The translations under genes were made by a program, and so were the position numbers. Shown one piece after another: positions 45,224 to 57,299 of a stretch of DNA of 64,000 bases. The stretch covers positions 41,568,016 to 41,632,015 of the forward strand of contig CM055092.1 in NCBI GenBank assembly GCA_029204225.1. The letters are read 5' to 3'. The notes beneath the pieces are model-generated. The model was given only the letters and a program-made list of their open reading frames with translations. It ran no database searches and was not told the DNA's origin. Numbering within the stretch: the stretch's first letter is position 1; each line of letters opens with the position of its first letter. Source of the DNA: Diphasiastrum complanatum (taxonomy: Eukaryota; Streptophyta; Lycopodiopsida; Lycopodiales; Lycopodiaceae).

Positions 45224-45375
45224 TGTTACATACCCATAAGGGTACGCAACAAGAAACTTGAGGTGACGGTCTCAGTTATGGGACGGAACGCTGATCTGGA
45301 GCTATAGGTCTGTTGGGTGCCACGTGTCAATGGTGGGTAGGTGAGGGTCGAGGGTAAGGCATGGTGGTATGGTGT
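45224..45375 (+). repeat. Start of the chromovirus 3' LTR
   Basis: TGTTACATACCCATAAGG directly after the purine tract marks the LTR start. The end is not defined; the listed end is where coding-like minus-strand sequence begins. No 5' LTR of this type is present. Confidence 0.6.
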
Positions 45376-46038
<663 letters not shown>

Positions 46039-46039
46039 A

Positions 46040-47028
46040 CAGCTTGTCTAGAATCAAAGCAACAAGATAAAAAACAAATCTCATGCCCTCCTACACAAAT
46101 TGACACGATCGATTGTGCTACCACTTAAAATCAATCACAAGTTTTGTGCTCTTTATGTTTGTGGTATATAATAAGCTTATATATTGCAAAATAACTTAGT
46201 CGATAAGGGTGGCCCTCAGTGCTCAGCTTATCCACTATTGCACCATATGACTCTCTATATACAAAGTTGTACTCTTTAGTGGGGAGCCATCCATAGTCTT
46301 TGATATCTATCATAAACAATTTAAAGTCCAATCACATGCCACCCAATAGAGTCCAATTCTATCTAAGGGGGGGTTGATGAATTAGCTTCATGCTTTGCCT
46401 TGACTCTAATCTATGTCTAGGAGATAGAAACACATGAAAGTTGAAAACCTAATTTAGATTGCCATTACCAGTACACATAGCCCCACAACATGGCCTTTCA
46501 CTAGAATGGGTAGAGGCATTTAATGTACATGCTTCTGAAGACTGCTCGTTCCGTTCATTGAGCGTCTTTTAAACATGGGAATTGTGCATACAAGAGAATA
46601 AAAATGGGTGTTGTCTGATCAGTGCCTGTCGTCTAATTGAGGTATACGTGTAGATTGAACCTTTCATCAGTCGAATGCACGTTTGCGGTACCATATTCAG
46701 TACTTGCAGATCTTCATCTTTTGTTGTCAATCCGAGTACGCTCGACTTCATGAAGCTTTTGAATTTAGCAAATGCTTTGGAGCTTGAACAGTCGTGTCCT
46801 TTATTCCATGTTTGTGTTTTCTGACTGACAGTACTACAACTTGTTGCTATAGAGATTGATGTTCTCTTTCAGGAATTTGATCTAGAGACAAAAACACAAT
46901 CCAGACTCCACTAGTCTAAAACAGTTATGCCAAGTTTAAAAAACACAAGCTTAACTCATTCTGGCTTCAGAGTATGCGAAACCCTTCTGAGGTTGATTGA
47001 GCTAACAATCTGTTGACTTGCGCTCAGG
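46040..47028. other. Spacer, nothing recognised
   Basis: No coding pattern that can be defended, no LTR ends, no tRNA. Confidence 0.25.
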
Positions 47029-47272
47029 ATCTGTGAAAATTGTGGTGTAAGTGCTGCCAATGTTGTTGGAATCAAGTACATGGACTTGAGGAGTGTCTTC
47101 CACGAAAGAAACCCCTCCCAAGCTGCAGATCGGTTGGAAGCACAGCGCTGGTGGAAACGATTACCTTTCTGCAGTTGCAAGCTCTTGATCGCTCTGATTA
47201 TTTTTGTAGTTATGCTTCCATTGATTGTTTTGTACCATGTGGGTGGTCTGTTCTGATGATTCGTATTCTTCA
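47029..47272 (+). CDS. Candidate 3'-terminal exon of a tail-anchored membrane protein
   Basis: After a possible acceptor (TTGCGCTCAG) an open frame of about 80 codons runs to TGA at about 47272. It encodes GVSAANVVGIKYMDLRSVFH, then RLEAQRWWKRLPFCSC, then a 25-residue hydrophobic segment (LLIALIIFVVMLPLIVLYHV) near the very end. This basic-aromatic plus C-terminal membrane span is the layout of tail-anchored proteins such as SNAREs, but the family is not recognised. An AATAAA polyadenylation signal lies 40 bp downstream (near 47314). No upstream exons were found. Confidence 0.35.
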
Positions 47273-47664
47273 TCAGATCAATATTCACAGCATTTGATCC
47301 TTATGGTGCATGGAATAAAGTCTGTAACAGGATATGTAGCGCTTAGCTTTCTGAAGTGCAATGCCGGATATAAATTTTGCATATATTCATGACAAAGATA
47401 CTTATGAATCATACAGGCTAGTCATTTTTGTGTGATTGTTGTAAACTATTATTTTCTTCTGATACAAAGGACGTGATGAGTTCTATACTCTTGCTGTTCC
47501 CAGCTTTTCATGTCAAAATCGCCTTATGGGTATTGTTTGAGGGTCTTTATGATTCAAACCCATAATGCAAAAAACCACTCCGTGCAATAACAGACTTCTA
47601 TGAATTTAGGACTAAATCAGAGATAAAATGGGGCATTGGCAACAAAAGAGGGGCATTTTGTACT

Positions 47665-47757
47665 ACATTTAGGGCAGTGGGGGGCCCTAAATGAAATTTA
47701 GGCGAGCCCGGGAGGGTGAGCCTCAATTTCATTTGGGGCCCTCAGGGCCCTAAATGT
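47665..47757. repeat. GC-rich foldback (93-bp imperfect palindrome)
   Basis: The two arms (ACATTTAGGGC...CCCTAAATGAAATTT and AATTTCATTTGGGGCCC...GCCCTAAATGT) pair around a central CCCGGG. Arms of about 40 bases differ by a few mismatches and a small bulge. The GC content is far above its surroundings. It may be a miniature foldback transposon or a hairpin transcript source. Confidence 0.85.
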
Positions 47758-48160
47758 GGCGTTATTAGCCACTCTCCCTCCCTCCATTGCCCTTCAATAT
47801 TTTTATCTGTTCTGCTCTGCCCGTCCTTTCCATTCTCTCATGATCAAAGGCTATCGTTCTCGTTCTCGTCCTAGACAAAGAAAGTGGAATGGTAACAGGA
47901 GGATGCCATAAGCGGAGAGTTATCATCTTACTCTTGTCTTTCTTTGTTATTACTACCGGATACTACTTGGTTTTTGTACTGCTAGTCTAATTTTGTTTCC
48001 AGGAAGCCAGATCTTATTGAAGCTATGTTGTCTCAATCTTGTGCTTGGGTTCCTCCATTTTATATTCTTTTGTAGACCAGCATCTGATCCACCGTTGCTG
48101 GTTGTAAAATCACGAGTAGCAGGAGGTCGATGGGTATCTCGCCAATTGCTCTGAATTATT

Positions 48161-48350
48161 AGAGTTTGATTGCTGCTATTGGAGCTGGCTGATAGCTATG
48201 ATTTCTGAGAGTTTAATTGCTTGCATCTCTGGCTGCTTGATTGCTCTGATCTCTACGAGTTTGATTGCTACGATGTGTGGTTGGCTGATTGCTTTGATTT
48301 CTGAGAGTTTGATTGCTGCGACCTGTAGTTGGCCTTTGATTTCTTAGATC
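48161..48350. repeat. Minisatellite, about 48-bp unit, four copies
   Basis: Units beginning GAGTTTGATTGCT and ending TGATTTCT recur near 48161, 48207, 48256 and 48304, with divergence and one shortened unit. The reverse strand reads as a Asn/Gln/Arg-rich repeat peptide, which is probably not translated. Confidence 0.75.
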
Positions 48351-49077
48351 AGTCTGATCTATCTTGCGATGTGGGTTCAGGAAGTCATCCGACCATGAGG
48401 ACTCCTGCGGCACCTGCAGTGGGTTTGCCAGCTCTGGAACTTGCCATGCTGTCGATGATTCTCAGGCTTTGGCTTTCCTCAACACGCCTGTGAGTTTCAG
48501 TAGCGAAGTGCGCCCTTCAACCTCACTACTAAGCATGATCCGAAGCGCAAAATGGCATATTAAGCGTCCTCTTTTTATGAAGGAAAATCACAAGTGGCTA
48601 ATAACGTTTTGTTTTTTGTGTGATGATGTAACTACGAAGGAGGTTAGTACTAATCCATGAAGGTTGCCCATAATAATGATGTAAGAACAAGGACATTAGT
48701 ACCATTGTTATGATTATGATGTCACCACCACTAAGGTTATGGTTATGTAGGCCTCGAAAAAACTTGTAAAAGAAAATTGCCAGTGCACAGCTCGATTCCT
48801 CCGTTCTAGGCTCGCCCGGATTTCTAGGCTAGTCCCACTAAACTTCATGGCTGCCTTTAAATCTTGACCATAAAGGTTGCCTTGGATGTCATTACATAGA
48901 CCCATTGGAAGTGAGCATACATCATTAAGAAAACTAGAATGCATCCAAAAATTTATAATTCAAAAGTCGTATTGAATATGTGCATTTGAGCATATATTTC
49001 AATGCCTTACTTATGGGTGGTTTCAATGGAAAGGAGGGGCACATTGAGAGGGCTAATGCTTGTTGTTTGTCAAATTG

Positions 49078-50170
49078 CCAATCTAGATCAACTTTTTTGT
49101 GTCTAGTTTTTTGATAGATTGTTAAACAAGCATCCAATCACTCTTGTGAATCTTTTGTAGATTTGTTTATGGTCTAAAAGTATAATACTTTCACATGGTA
49201 TCAAAGCCAAGTACAAGAGCATTAACCATTGATCAAAAGCAAATCCATTTTTAGCAAGTTCTGGTGCCAAAAACTAGTATTGAGAGGGCAATCTAGAATC
49301 TTGATTTTGGTGAGGGGATTTGATCCCAAACTTGGTAGGGATCCAAATATGTACTTTTCACATGTGTGGAAACCTATGAACTTGCATTTAATGCATGGTA
49401 TTCATTTGATCCAAAGAAATTCAATTTGTGAGCTTTTGATGTAATTTTTGGTGAAAATCTTAGGATAAGCTGCCAAGATTGAGTGCTATTGATTAGATTT
49501 GACAGAGGGTCATGAGATCTAATTAATCTAGGCTGAAATCAAGTCCTCTAAACTTGTTTTACAGGTCTTGAAAGTATATCAAAAACTGTGAGGGAAATTT
49601 AGTCATGTTTTTTGTCCAAAAATAGCCAAAATTGATAGGATTTGATGTCATTGATAGAATCTCATCTAATCTACATTTCATGTTTGTGAGAGATTGTAAG
49701 AACTGTGACTAGAAGTCCAAGAGAGGGCTAGAAGTCAAATTTGAGGTAATCAAGACAAAGTGAGACCAATCAATTTCGATTTTTCTGAGCATTGTTTTGT
49801 AGGATCCTTCCAAAAAGTTCTTTTGAATCAAGATCAAGGGGATCTTGCTACTTGAATCTTTGTGCATTTCAAGTAAGTTTCTAGTGGGAAAATTTTGGAA
49901 AAGAACTTAGGGAGGATCAAGAAGTTCAATCTACTTTGTGTTCATTGATTTTCTGAAGTGTAGTCAATAGAGTGAAAAATTGGCAATTAAAAATCTAATT
50001 TGAGTGAAACACTACAAGTGTGCGACCTTTGTGAGTTTCAAAGTTAATCAAATCTATCTCTTGTCAATAGAAATCACTAGTAAGATGGGATCTATTGAAA
50101 CATACCTTCTAGAAGCCAATGAGAGATTGAATTCTACAAATTACGTTATTTGGAATGTTAGGATGGAGTC
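49078..50170 (+). pseudogene. gag: Ty1/copia 5' fragment: LTR end, primer site, leader, gag start
   Basis: The LTR tail 49078-49195 ends CTTTCACA. A mutated primer site TGGTATCAAAGC follows at 49196-49207, then an 890-bp leader resembling that at 26093-26708. Gag starts at ATG 50085 (MGSIETYLLEANERLNSTNY, VIWNVRMES) and breaks off near 50170. Both ends are truncated; it is a relative of the 25.4-31.3 kb family. Confidence 0.9.
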
Positions 50171-52316
50171 AAATGAAATCAAGAGGTGCTATGTCACTAC
50201 CATCATTATGATGTCACTATAATGATTGCACTAGACAACAACATGAAATAGAAAAATCCAACCCAATCAAATAAAAATCTAAACACAAATGAATCAATTA
50301 CTCAAGCTATCAAAATCATAATGCCATCTATTGTTAGACTCCTAACTATGGCATGCATTTAACCACCTATGGAGAATAGCATAACTACCAAATAAAAAAA
50401 GGACAATCAATAAATATCTCACAAAAACTTAATCATAGAATAAATGGAGGGAAAATCTATTAGGCATGTACCATGTCACCCTATGTTGTGTATTTTGGCA
50501 ATTCTCACCTCCTATATCCAAACATAGACTTTCATGTCCTAAAACACTCACCCTAGCCTCCAAGCACATTATTAATCATTACAACTATTATTGAAATTAG
50601 AATCATATCAAATCCCTCATAACCATTAACTAGAATATCAAAGCTCTATGTTTATTATCATAGCAAGATAGGTAGAGGCTAAAACAATAATTTCAAATAT
50701 TTGCCTTTTTCTTTTTGATAGAGTTACGCCACTAGTGGACTATACACAATATATATAGCCTAGCCACACCATCTAGGCAACGCCAAAATCAGAGCAAGCT
50801 CCTTACAATGTCACTACACAACAACTAAAATTCAAACTTGCACCATACTGATCACAGTCAATCACTCTACCCAAGCACCACGCTACAATGGACAATATTT
50901 GCTTTATTGAGATTCAATAGTGACCACTTTCATGTGGAAATATCATATAAAAATAATACTATTGAACAAAAAATTATGAAATCAATGATAGTACAAAATA
51001 GAAAAATAAAATAATTATAGGTCAATAATTAACAAAACAAGAGAATGATTCATTTACAATTTTCTATATTTGGGTTTCCAAGAGAAATGAACAAATCAAA
51101 CAAAAACAAGACTAAGAGTAAAATATTATAAAACTATAAAATCAAAAAGGTCAAAACTAAATTGGAAAATCAATAAATTGCTAACTAATACTTACAAACC
51201 TAATTGATTATTTTTTCAAACATTCAACATCTTAAAAATTGATTCATGATTTTACAAAATGTCAAAACAAAATAAACCAATCAAACCAATACTTGCTAAG
51301 AAAAATACCAACATAATAGACTGATTTCAAATTGTTCCATCTTATAAACGGATTGGCCTAAGAAGCAAAATTATAGATACCACACAAAAATGTAACACAC
51401 AAAATTACACATCACACTAATTGCACATGTAATTGACATCAAAATTACATTATTTATATTGTAAACAATGGCATGCAAAAACTATGATATAACAATTTAG
51501 CATGCACAATGAATGCATTTTACAATAGTTCATACACAATAATTTGACTCAATCTTGTATACATTGTCTATACAAGACTTTACATAAGATTTATGAAATA
51601 CAGCTTAACTCAACCCTGAATGACAAACACATAGATGCAAATGTAAGTTAATGATTATAAATTATCAGTTTATGTTTTTTATGGTTGTAATTTCTTGCAA
51701 AATGATAATCCCAAAAATGTTGGTTCTTATAGTTACAATTCACCTCTCCTTGGTCTATGCAATTTGGAAGTAAAAATAGAACACATCTTTAGAAATAGAA
51801 ACTATGAATGCATTTGGTGCAGATAAAAAATTACAACATGGTGACGAATTTAAATGATTCTAATATGCAAACAAAACACACTTCTATGTGTATTAATACA
51901 CTAAATCGTATGACAAGAAATAAAATATTCAAGTGAATTCTGCATTGGACAACTGATAATTGTTTGGAATGCCATTGTAAAGATATAATGGCAAGTCCTT
52001 TTGTTAAGCCACAATAGCAACAAGACCAACAAACAAACAAACTATTACGTCTGTCTTCGTGTGCTGAGCCACAATAGCAGCAAGAGTCCGAATTCTGGAT
52101 ACCACAGAAAAGGCCGTTTTGGACAAAGGCTGTCCAGAATTCTGTATCAAGAAAGCTTTCATCAATGATCCATGCCCTGTTAAGACTAAATCTGTTTTTC
52201 ATTAAAGCAAAACCTTAAAACCACCCATGCAAGTGAATTTCCAAACTGGTTCCAGAGAGCTGATACTTTGTTGGCAAGATGATCTCAGAAACATCTCTAA
52301 TGAAACGCTTGAACAT
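50171..52316. other. AT-rich spacer downstream of the H2B gene
   Basis: Mostly low-complexity A/T-rich DNA. No coding, LTR or RNA features were recognised. The part next to 52316 would hold the H2B 3' untranslated region; no clear polyadenylation signal was picked out. Confidence 0.3.
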
Positions 52317-52730
52317 TCAAGCACTTGTAAATTTAGTAACTGCTTTGGTGCCCTCCGACACCGCATGCTTGGACAGTTCCCCAGGAAGAATCAGTCTCAC
52401 AGCAGTCTGGATCTCCCGCGAAGTGATAGTAGGCTTTTTGTTGTAGCGAGCAAGCCGAGATGCCTCCTGAGCCAGCTTCTCAAAAATATCATTGATGAAG
52501 CTGTTCATGATGCCCATGGCCTTACCGGAGATGCCAGTGTCGGGATGCACCTGCTTCAGCACCTTGAATATGTAGATCTTGTACGTCTCCACAATGCGCT
52601 TCACTCTCTTCTTCTTTCCGCCCTCCTTAGCTGCCGCTGGGGCCTTCTCTGCCTTGGGCTTCTTCTCGGCCTTAGGCTTCTTCTCTGCGGGCTTCTTCTC
52701 GGCAAGCTTTTTCTCTGCCTTGGGCGCCAT
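52317..52730 (-). CDS. H2B: Histone H2B
   Basis: Intronless 137-residue core histone H2B on the minus strand. The start is the ATG at 52730 (MAPKAEKK), the usual plant H2B start; the longer upstream frame is 5' untranslated sequence. The N-terminal tail is Lys/Ala/Pro-rich with EKKPxEKKP repeats (residues 1-40). Then come [40 protein letters not shown], the histone fold and a conserved C-terminus ([20 protein letters not shown]) with the Lys that is ubiquitinated in this family. H2B pairs with H2A in the nucleosome. The frame is clean and the motifs intact, so it is probably functional. KRVKRI before VETYK differs slightly from the common plant tail. Confidence 0.97.
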   Translation of the reverse strand: MAPKAEKKLAEKKPAEKKPKAEKKPKAEKAPAAAKEGGKKKRVKRIVETYKIYIFKVLKQVHPDTGISGKAMGIMNSFINDIFEKLAQEASRLARYNKKPTITSREIQTAVRLILPGELSKHAVSEGTKAVTKFTSA

Positions 52731-52847
52731 CGCAGCAGCAAGAGCTATGGAGATAGTAAGCGAGGGCGATCGATCGCAAGCGAAAGAAAGCAAACAGAAA
52801 AGAGAGGAAAATGCTTTGAATTGCCGACTTCTCAAGTGACATTGATG

Positions 52848-52854
52848 TTATATA
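52848..52854 (-). promoter_or_regulatory. TATA box of the H2B gene
   Basis: TATATAA on the minus strand, about 118 bases upstream of the H2B ATG, a position that would give a short 5' leader. The leader contains a GCGATCGATCGC palindrome near 52766-52780. Confidence 0.7.
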
Positions 52855-52874
52855 TGAAAATTTGGGAAGAGTTG

Positions 52875-52879
52875 ATTGG
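52875..52879 (-). promoter_or_regulatory. CCAAT box of the H2B gene
   Basis: CCAAT on the minus strand 20-25 bases upstream of the TATA box. Further up lie GCGGATT (52894, partly like the plant histone octamer CGCGGATC) and TTCCCGC on the minus strand near 52940, similar to an E2F site. S-phase control is inferred from these. Confidence 0.5.
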
Positions 52880-52949
52880 TCAGAATTTGTTGGTGCGGAT
52901 TGCTAACGTGGCTGCCGAGCTGGCCGCGCTTCGTGAAGAGCGGGAAGTG

Positions 52950-53280
52950 TTTAAGTATGACGGGCATTGTGTGCATGTCCAAAGGCAAAGACATATTGTG
53001 ACCACCATCACAAGCAGAGATATTTGAGGCCCTAGACCTTGGTGAAGCACTCAAACTTGCATAATGCAACCATGCCAAAAACATTTTCTCTAATGCAACC
53101 ATGTTGTGAAAACCATTTCCTATGTTTTTGTTAAAACATTTGTGGGGACATAAGAGGCTGTTTCCAGATCTCCCCTTGAGATTGACATCGAGAGCTAGTG
53201 AACGCGTGAGCATAAGCCTTTCCATGGCAATTCTTCATCCAATTATGTTCAATTTGCCACCCAAAATAATTTTGCATTTT
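52950..53280. other. Distal H2B upstream region up to the inversion junction
   Basis: No coding feature. The left edge of plus-strand gypsy gag starts near 53280-53300, so this stretch holds the left breakpoint of the proposed inversion. Confidence 0.4.
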
Positions 53281-53289
53281 ACAGCATTC

Positions 53290-55013
53290 AAATCCGAACT
53301 AAAACGGAGAAATTATACTACGACATCCACCACTATTGCATCAACGAATGTCAACGCTACAATAGAAATGATGCTCAATGAGTTCGAGAAACTTGGGAAG
53401 AACCAACAGATCAGATGAAAAAGTTGCAGTCACAATTTGATGAGAAGATCAAAGCATTGGAAGATTTCCATGGACAAGCGAACAAGGAACTCGAAAAGTT
53501 TGCAAAGACTTTTCCTACTAGAGAAAATGTATAATATTCTATTTGTACAGGAAATCACACAGTGAATGAGTGTCCTCAATTGAAAAAACGAATGGAAATC
53601 AGTATATGCCATTTGTGTAATTCGCCTGATCATGAGACTGCTTTTTGCAACTTCAATCCTCAGATAATTTAGTAACGGTATGCCCAGATGGGATATCGAG
53701 AACCACATTGTGGAGGAAATCCAGCAGCTAGACCTCGTCAATCTGCTCTGGATACCCAGAACGGTTAGCCTTACCTACCCCACCAAAGCACCCCGCTCTT
53801 CCTGCCAATTTGATGGAACCAGAACCTTACAAATGTGCCAAGCAATGGAACTATGGTAATGATCAAGAAGGTGGATCTTCAAGCATCTAGAAAGTGGACC
53901 AGAGCACCACTTGGATGCTTTGCATGTGGAGAAAATCACAGAGTTGCAGAATGTCCAAATAAAGAAAAATTTGTACCATTCTGTCATGACTATGGTTATG
54001 GGCATTGCTATAAGGAGTGTCCAACAAAACCGAAGCCACCACCGGCTACAACTCCTGTAAATTTAATAACAATAAAAAAAAGACCAATAGCTCAGAATAA
54101 ACCAAGTGTACCCTTGATGGTGGTCACTGGAGCACAGAAGCAGAAAGAACCGGTAGTAGATCCAGTACCTGCTGATTCTATACCATTAACTGATATACCA
54201 ACAACATCAAGAGTCTATCCAAATCTTCATGCAGAAAAAAGAAGATATCAGGATATGAGGCAGTGGATTAAACATCTGCAAGAAGAAGAGAAGCTTGAAG
54301 CTGCTAGAGCAACAACCGAAGTTCGTTCTTCACCATTGCAGTCACCAAAAAATTCACGTACAAATATGAATGCTCAGTTGCATCATCATGAAGAACCATT
54401 CAAGATGACTAAATCCGAAGCACCACAAATAGAACTGCTCATGAATATTTTGTCTAGTAAGATCAATATTTTGTTGGGAGAGTTCCTGAAGTTGGTGCCA
54501 AAAGCAAAAGAAGTATTAGCGCAAAAGTTAACTCAAGCTGAACCAGAAGTTCATCAGGAGCCACTTTTTTGTGCTGGATTTGAAGAATCTAATGAAGTAC
54601 TCCATGTCGGAGTAGCTTGGGAAAGTGAACAAAAAAATATCACCCTGTCGATACAGCATAGACAATTTCCTAATGAAGCAGTTGTGATAGATGGCGGTTC
54701 GGGAGCTAACCTGATTTCTACAAAGCTACGTGCAAAATGGGGCCTTATAAAGATAAAATCCGCGACTTTTACCATTAAGCTAGCTGATCAAACAACAGTT
54801 TGTCCACGAGGAATGGTTGAAGATATACCTGTCAGAATTGTCGGAGTACAATTCATCATTACTTTCGTAGTAATGGACCTACCAAAAGCACCAAATGTCT
54901 ACCGAGTCCTATTGGAACGCCCATGGCTACGAGTTGCGCAAGTAATTCATAACTGGGTACTGGAAAAATCACTTTTGAAAATCGTGAACATGCAGTCAAG
55001 GTTGATCCTGTAA
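53290..55013 (+). pseudogene. gag-pr: Ty3/gypsy gag C-terminus and protease
   Basis: A broken gag frame (LNEFEKLGKNQQ, KIKALEDFHGQANKELEKFA) begins near 53290. Knuckle-like ICTGNHTVNECP and ICHLCNSPDHETAFC follow with stops. From 53835 a 392-codon frame carries a further CFACGENHRVAEC and FCHDYGYGHCYKEC, a Pro-rich linker, then an aspartic protease with VVIDGGSGANLISTKLRAKW and VLLERPWLRVAQV. The N-terminal half of gag is missing here and is found on the minus strand at 59216-59875. Confidence 0.85.
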
Positions 55014-55329
55014 CTAGGACTATCAAACCAGTGGTTCAAAAAGAGGATGATGATTCGTCAACAACGGATCATACTTGTGATCGACCAGTAAAAAAATTGG
55101 GAGTTCATTACGATTCTCAAATCGATACTGTCAACTAGAATGAAGGTCTTGCAACAATTGACTGTACAATAGGATATATTTGTCAACAAGATAATCAGTC
55201 AGATTTGAACGAGATTTCATTATTGGATCAAATCTTGAATACACCGGTCACTTTTCCATTGAATGTGCTGATGTAGCTTGGATATCAACGAAGCCTATAC
55301 CATATCCGATTGAAGATGAACTCATTCCT

Positions 55330-55980
55330 ATGAGTCATGCCTTGACTTATGATGACAATGCAAAGCTTACTGATGACCAGATTCTAAATCATATGGATCC
55401 GACCAAATTTGGTGTGCGTAATATTTCTAATGAACCAGCAATAAAACTGCCAAAAGTAGTTGTATTGGAGGAAGACAGGATCACAGGGTCAATGATGAAG
55501 AAACAATCCAAGCAACATTATAATACGGTCTTGAAATGGGAAAATCCTCCTCAAAAGATTGATTCAAAGAATGTGCCACCCTTACTGGATAAAGACAAAG
55601 GAAAATTCAAGGATGATTATACAAGTCAGAGTTCTAGCAAGACATCATCGTCTAGGAAGTCTTCACGTTCAAAGAAGAGTTTATCTTCTCAGAAGTCATC
55701 ACTTCCACGATCAATTCCTGCTAAGAAGACTAAGCGAAGATCCAAGACAAATCCTTTTGAAAAAGAACAAGCAGATGTAATCCAGCATGATATGCCCGAA
55801 CATTTTAAACGTTATACACTGGATGATGTGGTTATCATGCTACCCAAAGCACATTGTGAATCCGAAGAACAGGTGCCAGAATCGAAAGATGTTTACGATC
55901 GCCCAGCTAGGACACAGGCTATGAATCTTGCTGAACCAGGAGAACTAGAAAAGATTGTACAAGCTGGAATCACAACTTAA
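55330..55980 (+). pseudogene. Gypsy protease-RT spacer region
   Basis: 216-codon frame between protease and reverse transcriptase. It is Lys/Ser-rich (SSSKTSSSRKSSRSKKSLSS) with no known fold, then an acidic stretch. Similar spacers occur in polyproteins of large gypsy elements of the Tat/Athila group. Confidence 0.6.
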
Positions 55981-55999
55981 TTCTGAATAGTTTTAAGCG

Positions 56000-56920
56000 C
56001 TCCGAATGTTACTTATTAAGTATCGAGATTGTTTTGCATGGACTTATCAAGATCTCAAGGGTATCCGAACGTCAGTTATTGGACACACCATACCTTTAGT
56101 ACCTGATGCAGTTCCAAAGGTTACAAAGTTCTATCGCTGTAATCCTAATGTTGCGAATCTAATAAAGAAAGAGCTTTAGAGACTGCTTGACGCCGATTTC
56201 ATTTATGAGATCGAGCATACATAATGGGTTTCACCAATTGTCATTATTCCTAAGAAGAATGAGAAATTGAGAATTTGTGTGAATCTCAAGGCCTTGAACA
56301 AAGTGACGTGGAAGGATCACTTTTTGTTACCTTTTACTGAAAGCATTTTGGATCGCCTTGCTGGAGTGGAAGCTTATAGTTTTCTGGATGGATTTAGTGG
56401 TTACAACCAGGTCAAAATTGCACCTGCAGATCATCACAAAACAGCTTTTGCAACAGAATGGGACACCTATGCTTACAAAATAATGTCGTTTGGACTCTGT
56501 AATGCACCAAGTTCGTTCCAAAGAGTAATGCAATTTGCTTTTAAATATTATCTACAGAAATTTCTTAAAATTTACTTGGATGACCTAGGAGTCCATAATA
56601 GTATAGATATAGACCACCTGGATCCATTGGAGAAAGTATTTGAAAGATGTCGCAAGTATCAATTTTTTCTAAATCCAGAAAAATGCCAGATATGGGTTTC
56701 CCACAGAGTTGTGCTTGGGCATGTGATATCTAGACATGGCAATGAAAATCAAGGTTATTGTGGAATTGCCACCGCCAACAACAATTCGTGGAGTTTATGT
56801 GTTAATGGATCATGCGAACTAATATCAAATTTTTATTATCTTCTTTGCGGATTTAGCAAGACCTATATACAAACTGACTATTGTTCCTATTTCGACAGTA
56901 GAGGCATTAGAAGCCTTTGA
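56000..56920 (+). pseudogene. pol: Ty3/gypsy reverse transcriptase
   Basis: Starts with FAWTYQDLKGIRTSVIGHTI. Two stops fall near 56177 and 56222 (the latter just before WVSPIVIIPKK). The long frame then carries LRICVNLKALNKVTWKDHFL, LDGFSGYNQVKIAPADHHKT, MSFGLCNAPSSFQRVM and the active site FLKIYLDDLGVHN (YLDD). A frameshift near 56740 follows LGHVISRHG. Layout and the tRNA-Asp primer site of the other half indicate a non-chromovirus Tat/Athila-like element. Confidence 0.93.
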
Positions 56921-57290
56921 AAAATTAAAAAAAACATTAATTTCAGCACCAATACTGCGTTCTCCAGATTGGACGATTGAGTTTCATGTTTACACTGATG
57001 CCTCGAAATATGCAATTGGATCAGTTTCGACGTAGCCAGGTGACTATAAGAAGGACTGTCCATTACAATTTGCAAGCAGACAGCTTACAAATCTGGAGAA
57101 AAACTATTTAACAACAGAACGTGAAGCGTTAGCCATGATTTTTTCTGTACGAAAATTTTGTCCTTACCTCATGAAAATGCACTTTGCATTTTATACGGAT
57201 CATCGGCCGTTACTTTACTTGGTAAACAAGACGTGCAATACTGGGCGTATTGCAAGATGGTTACTATTATTGACTGAATTTGACTTTTAA
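56905..57290 (+). pseudogene. pol: Gypsy RNase H
   Basis: ALEAFEKLKKTLISAPILRS, then FHVYTDASKYAIGSVST with a stop, then QFASRQLTNLEKNYLTTERE, ALAMIFSVRKFCPYLMKM and FYTDHRPLLYLVNK. The conserved Asp and Glu positions are recognisable; frame breaks occur near 57035 and 57290. Confidence 0.9.
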
Positions 57291-57299
57291 ATTGTGGTT

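Noticed and set aside
51831-52202. 123-codon minus-strand frame with Cys-Tyr-Cys pairs
   Set aside because: The apparent cysteine repeat comes from a short duplicated GCCACAATAGCARCAAGA phrase; no fold or neighbour supports a gene.
52731-52835. 35-codon N-terminal extension of H2B
   Set aside because: The conserved family start is MAPKAEKK at 52730; the extension lies in the pyrimidine-rich 5' leader after the TATA box.
52227-53027. 266-codon plus-strand frame opposite H2B
   Set aside because: It is the antisense shadow of the conserved histone gene and its promoter; no domain is visible.
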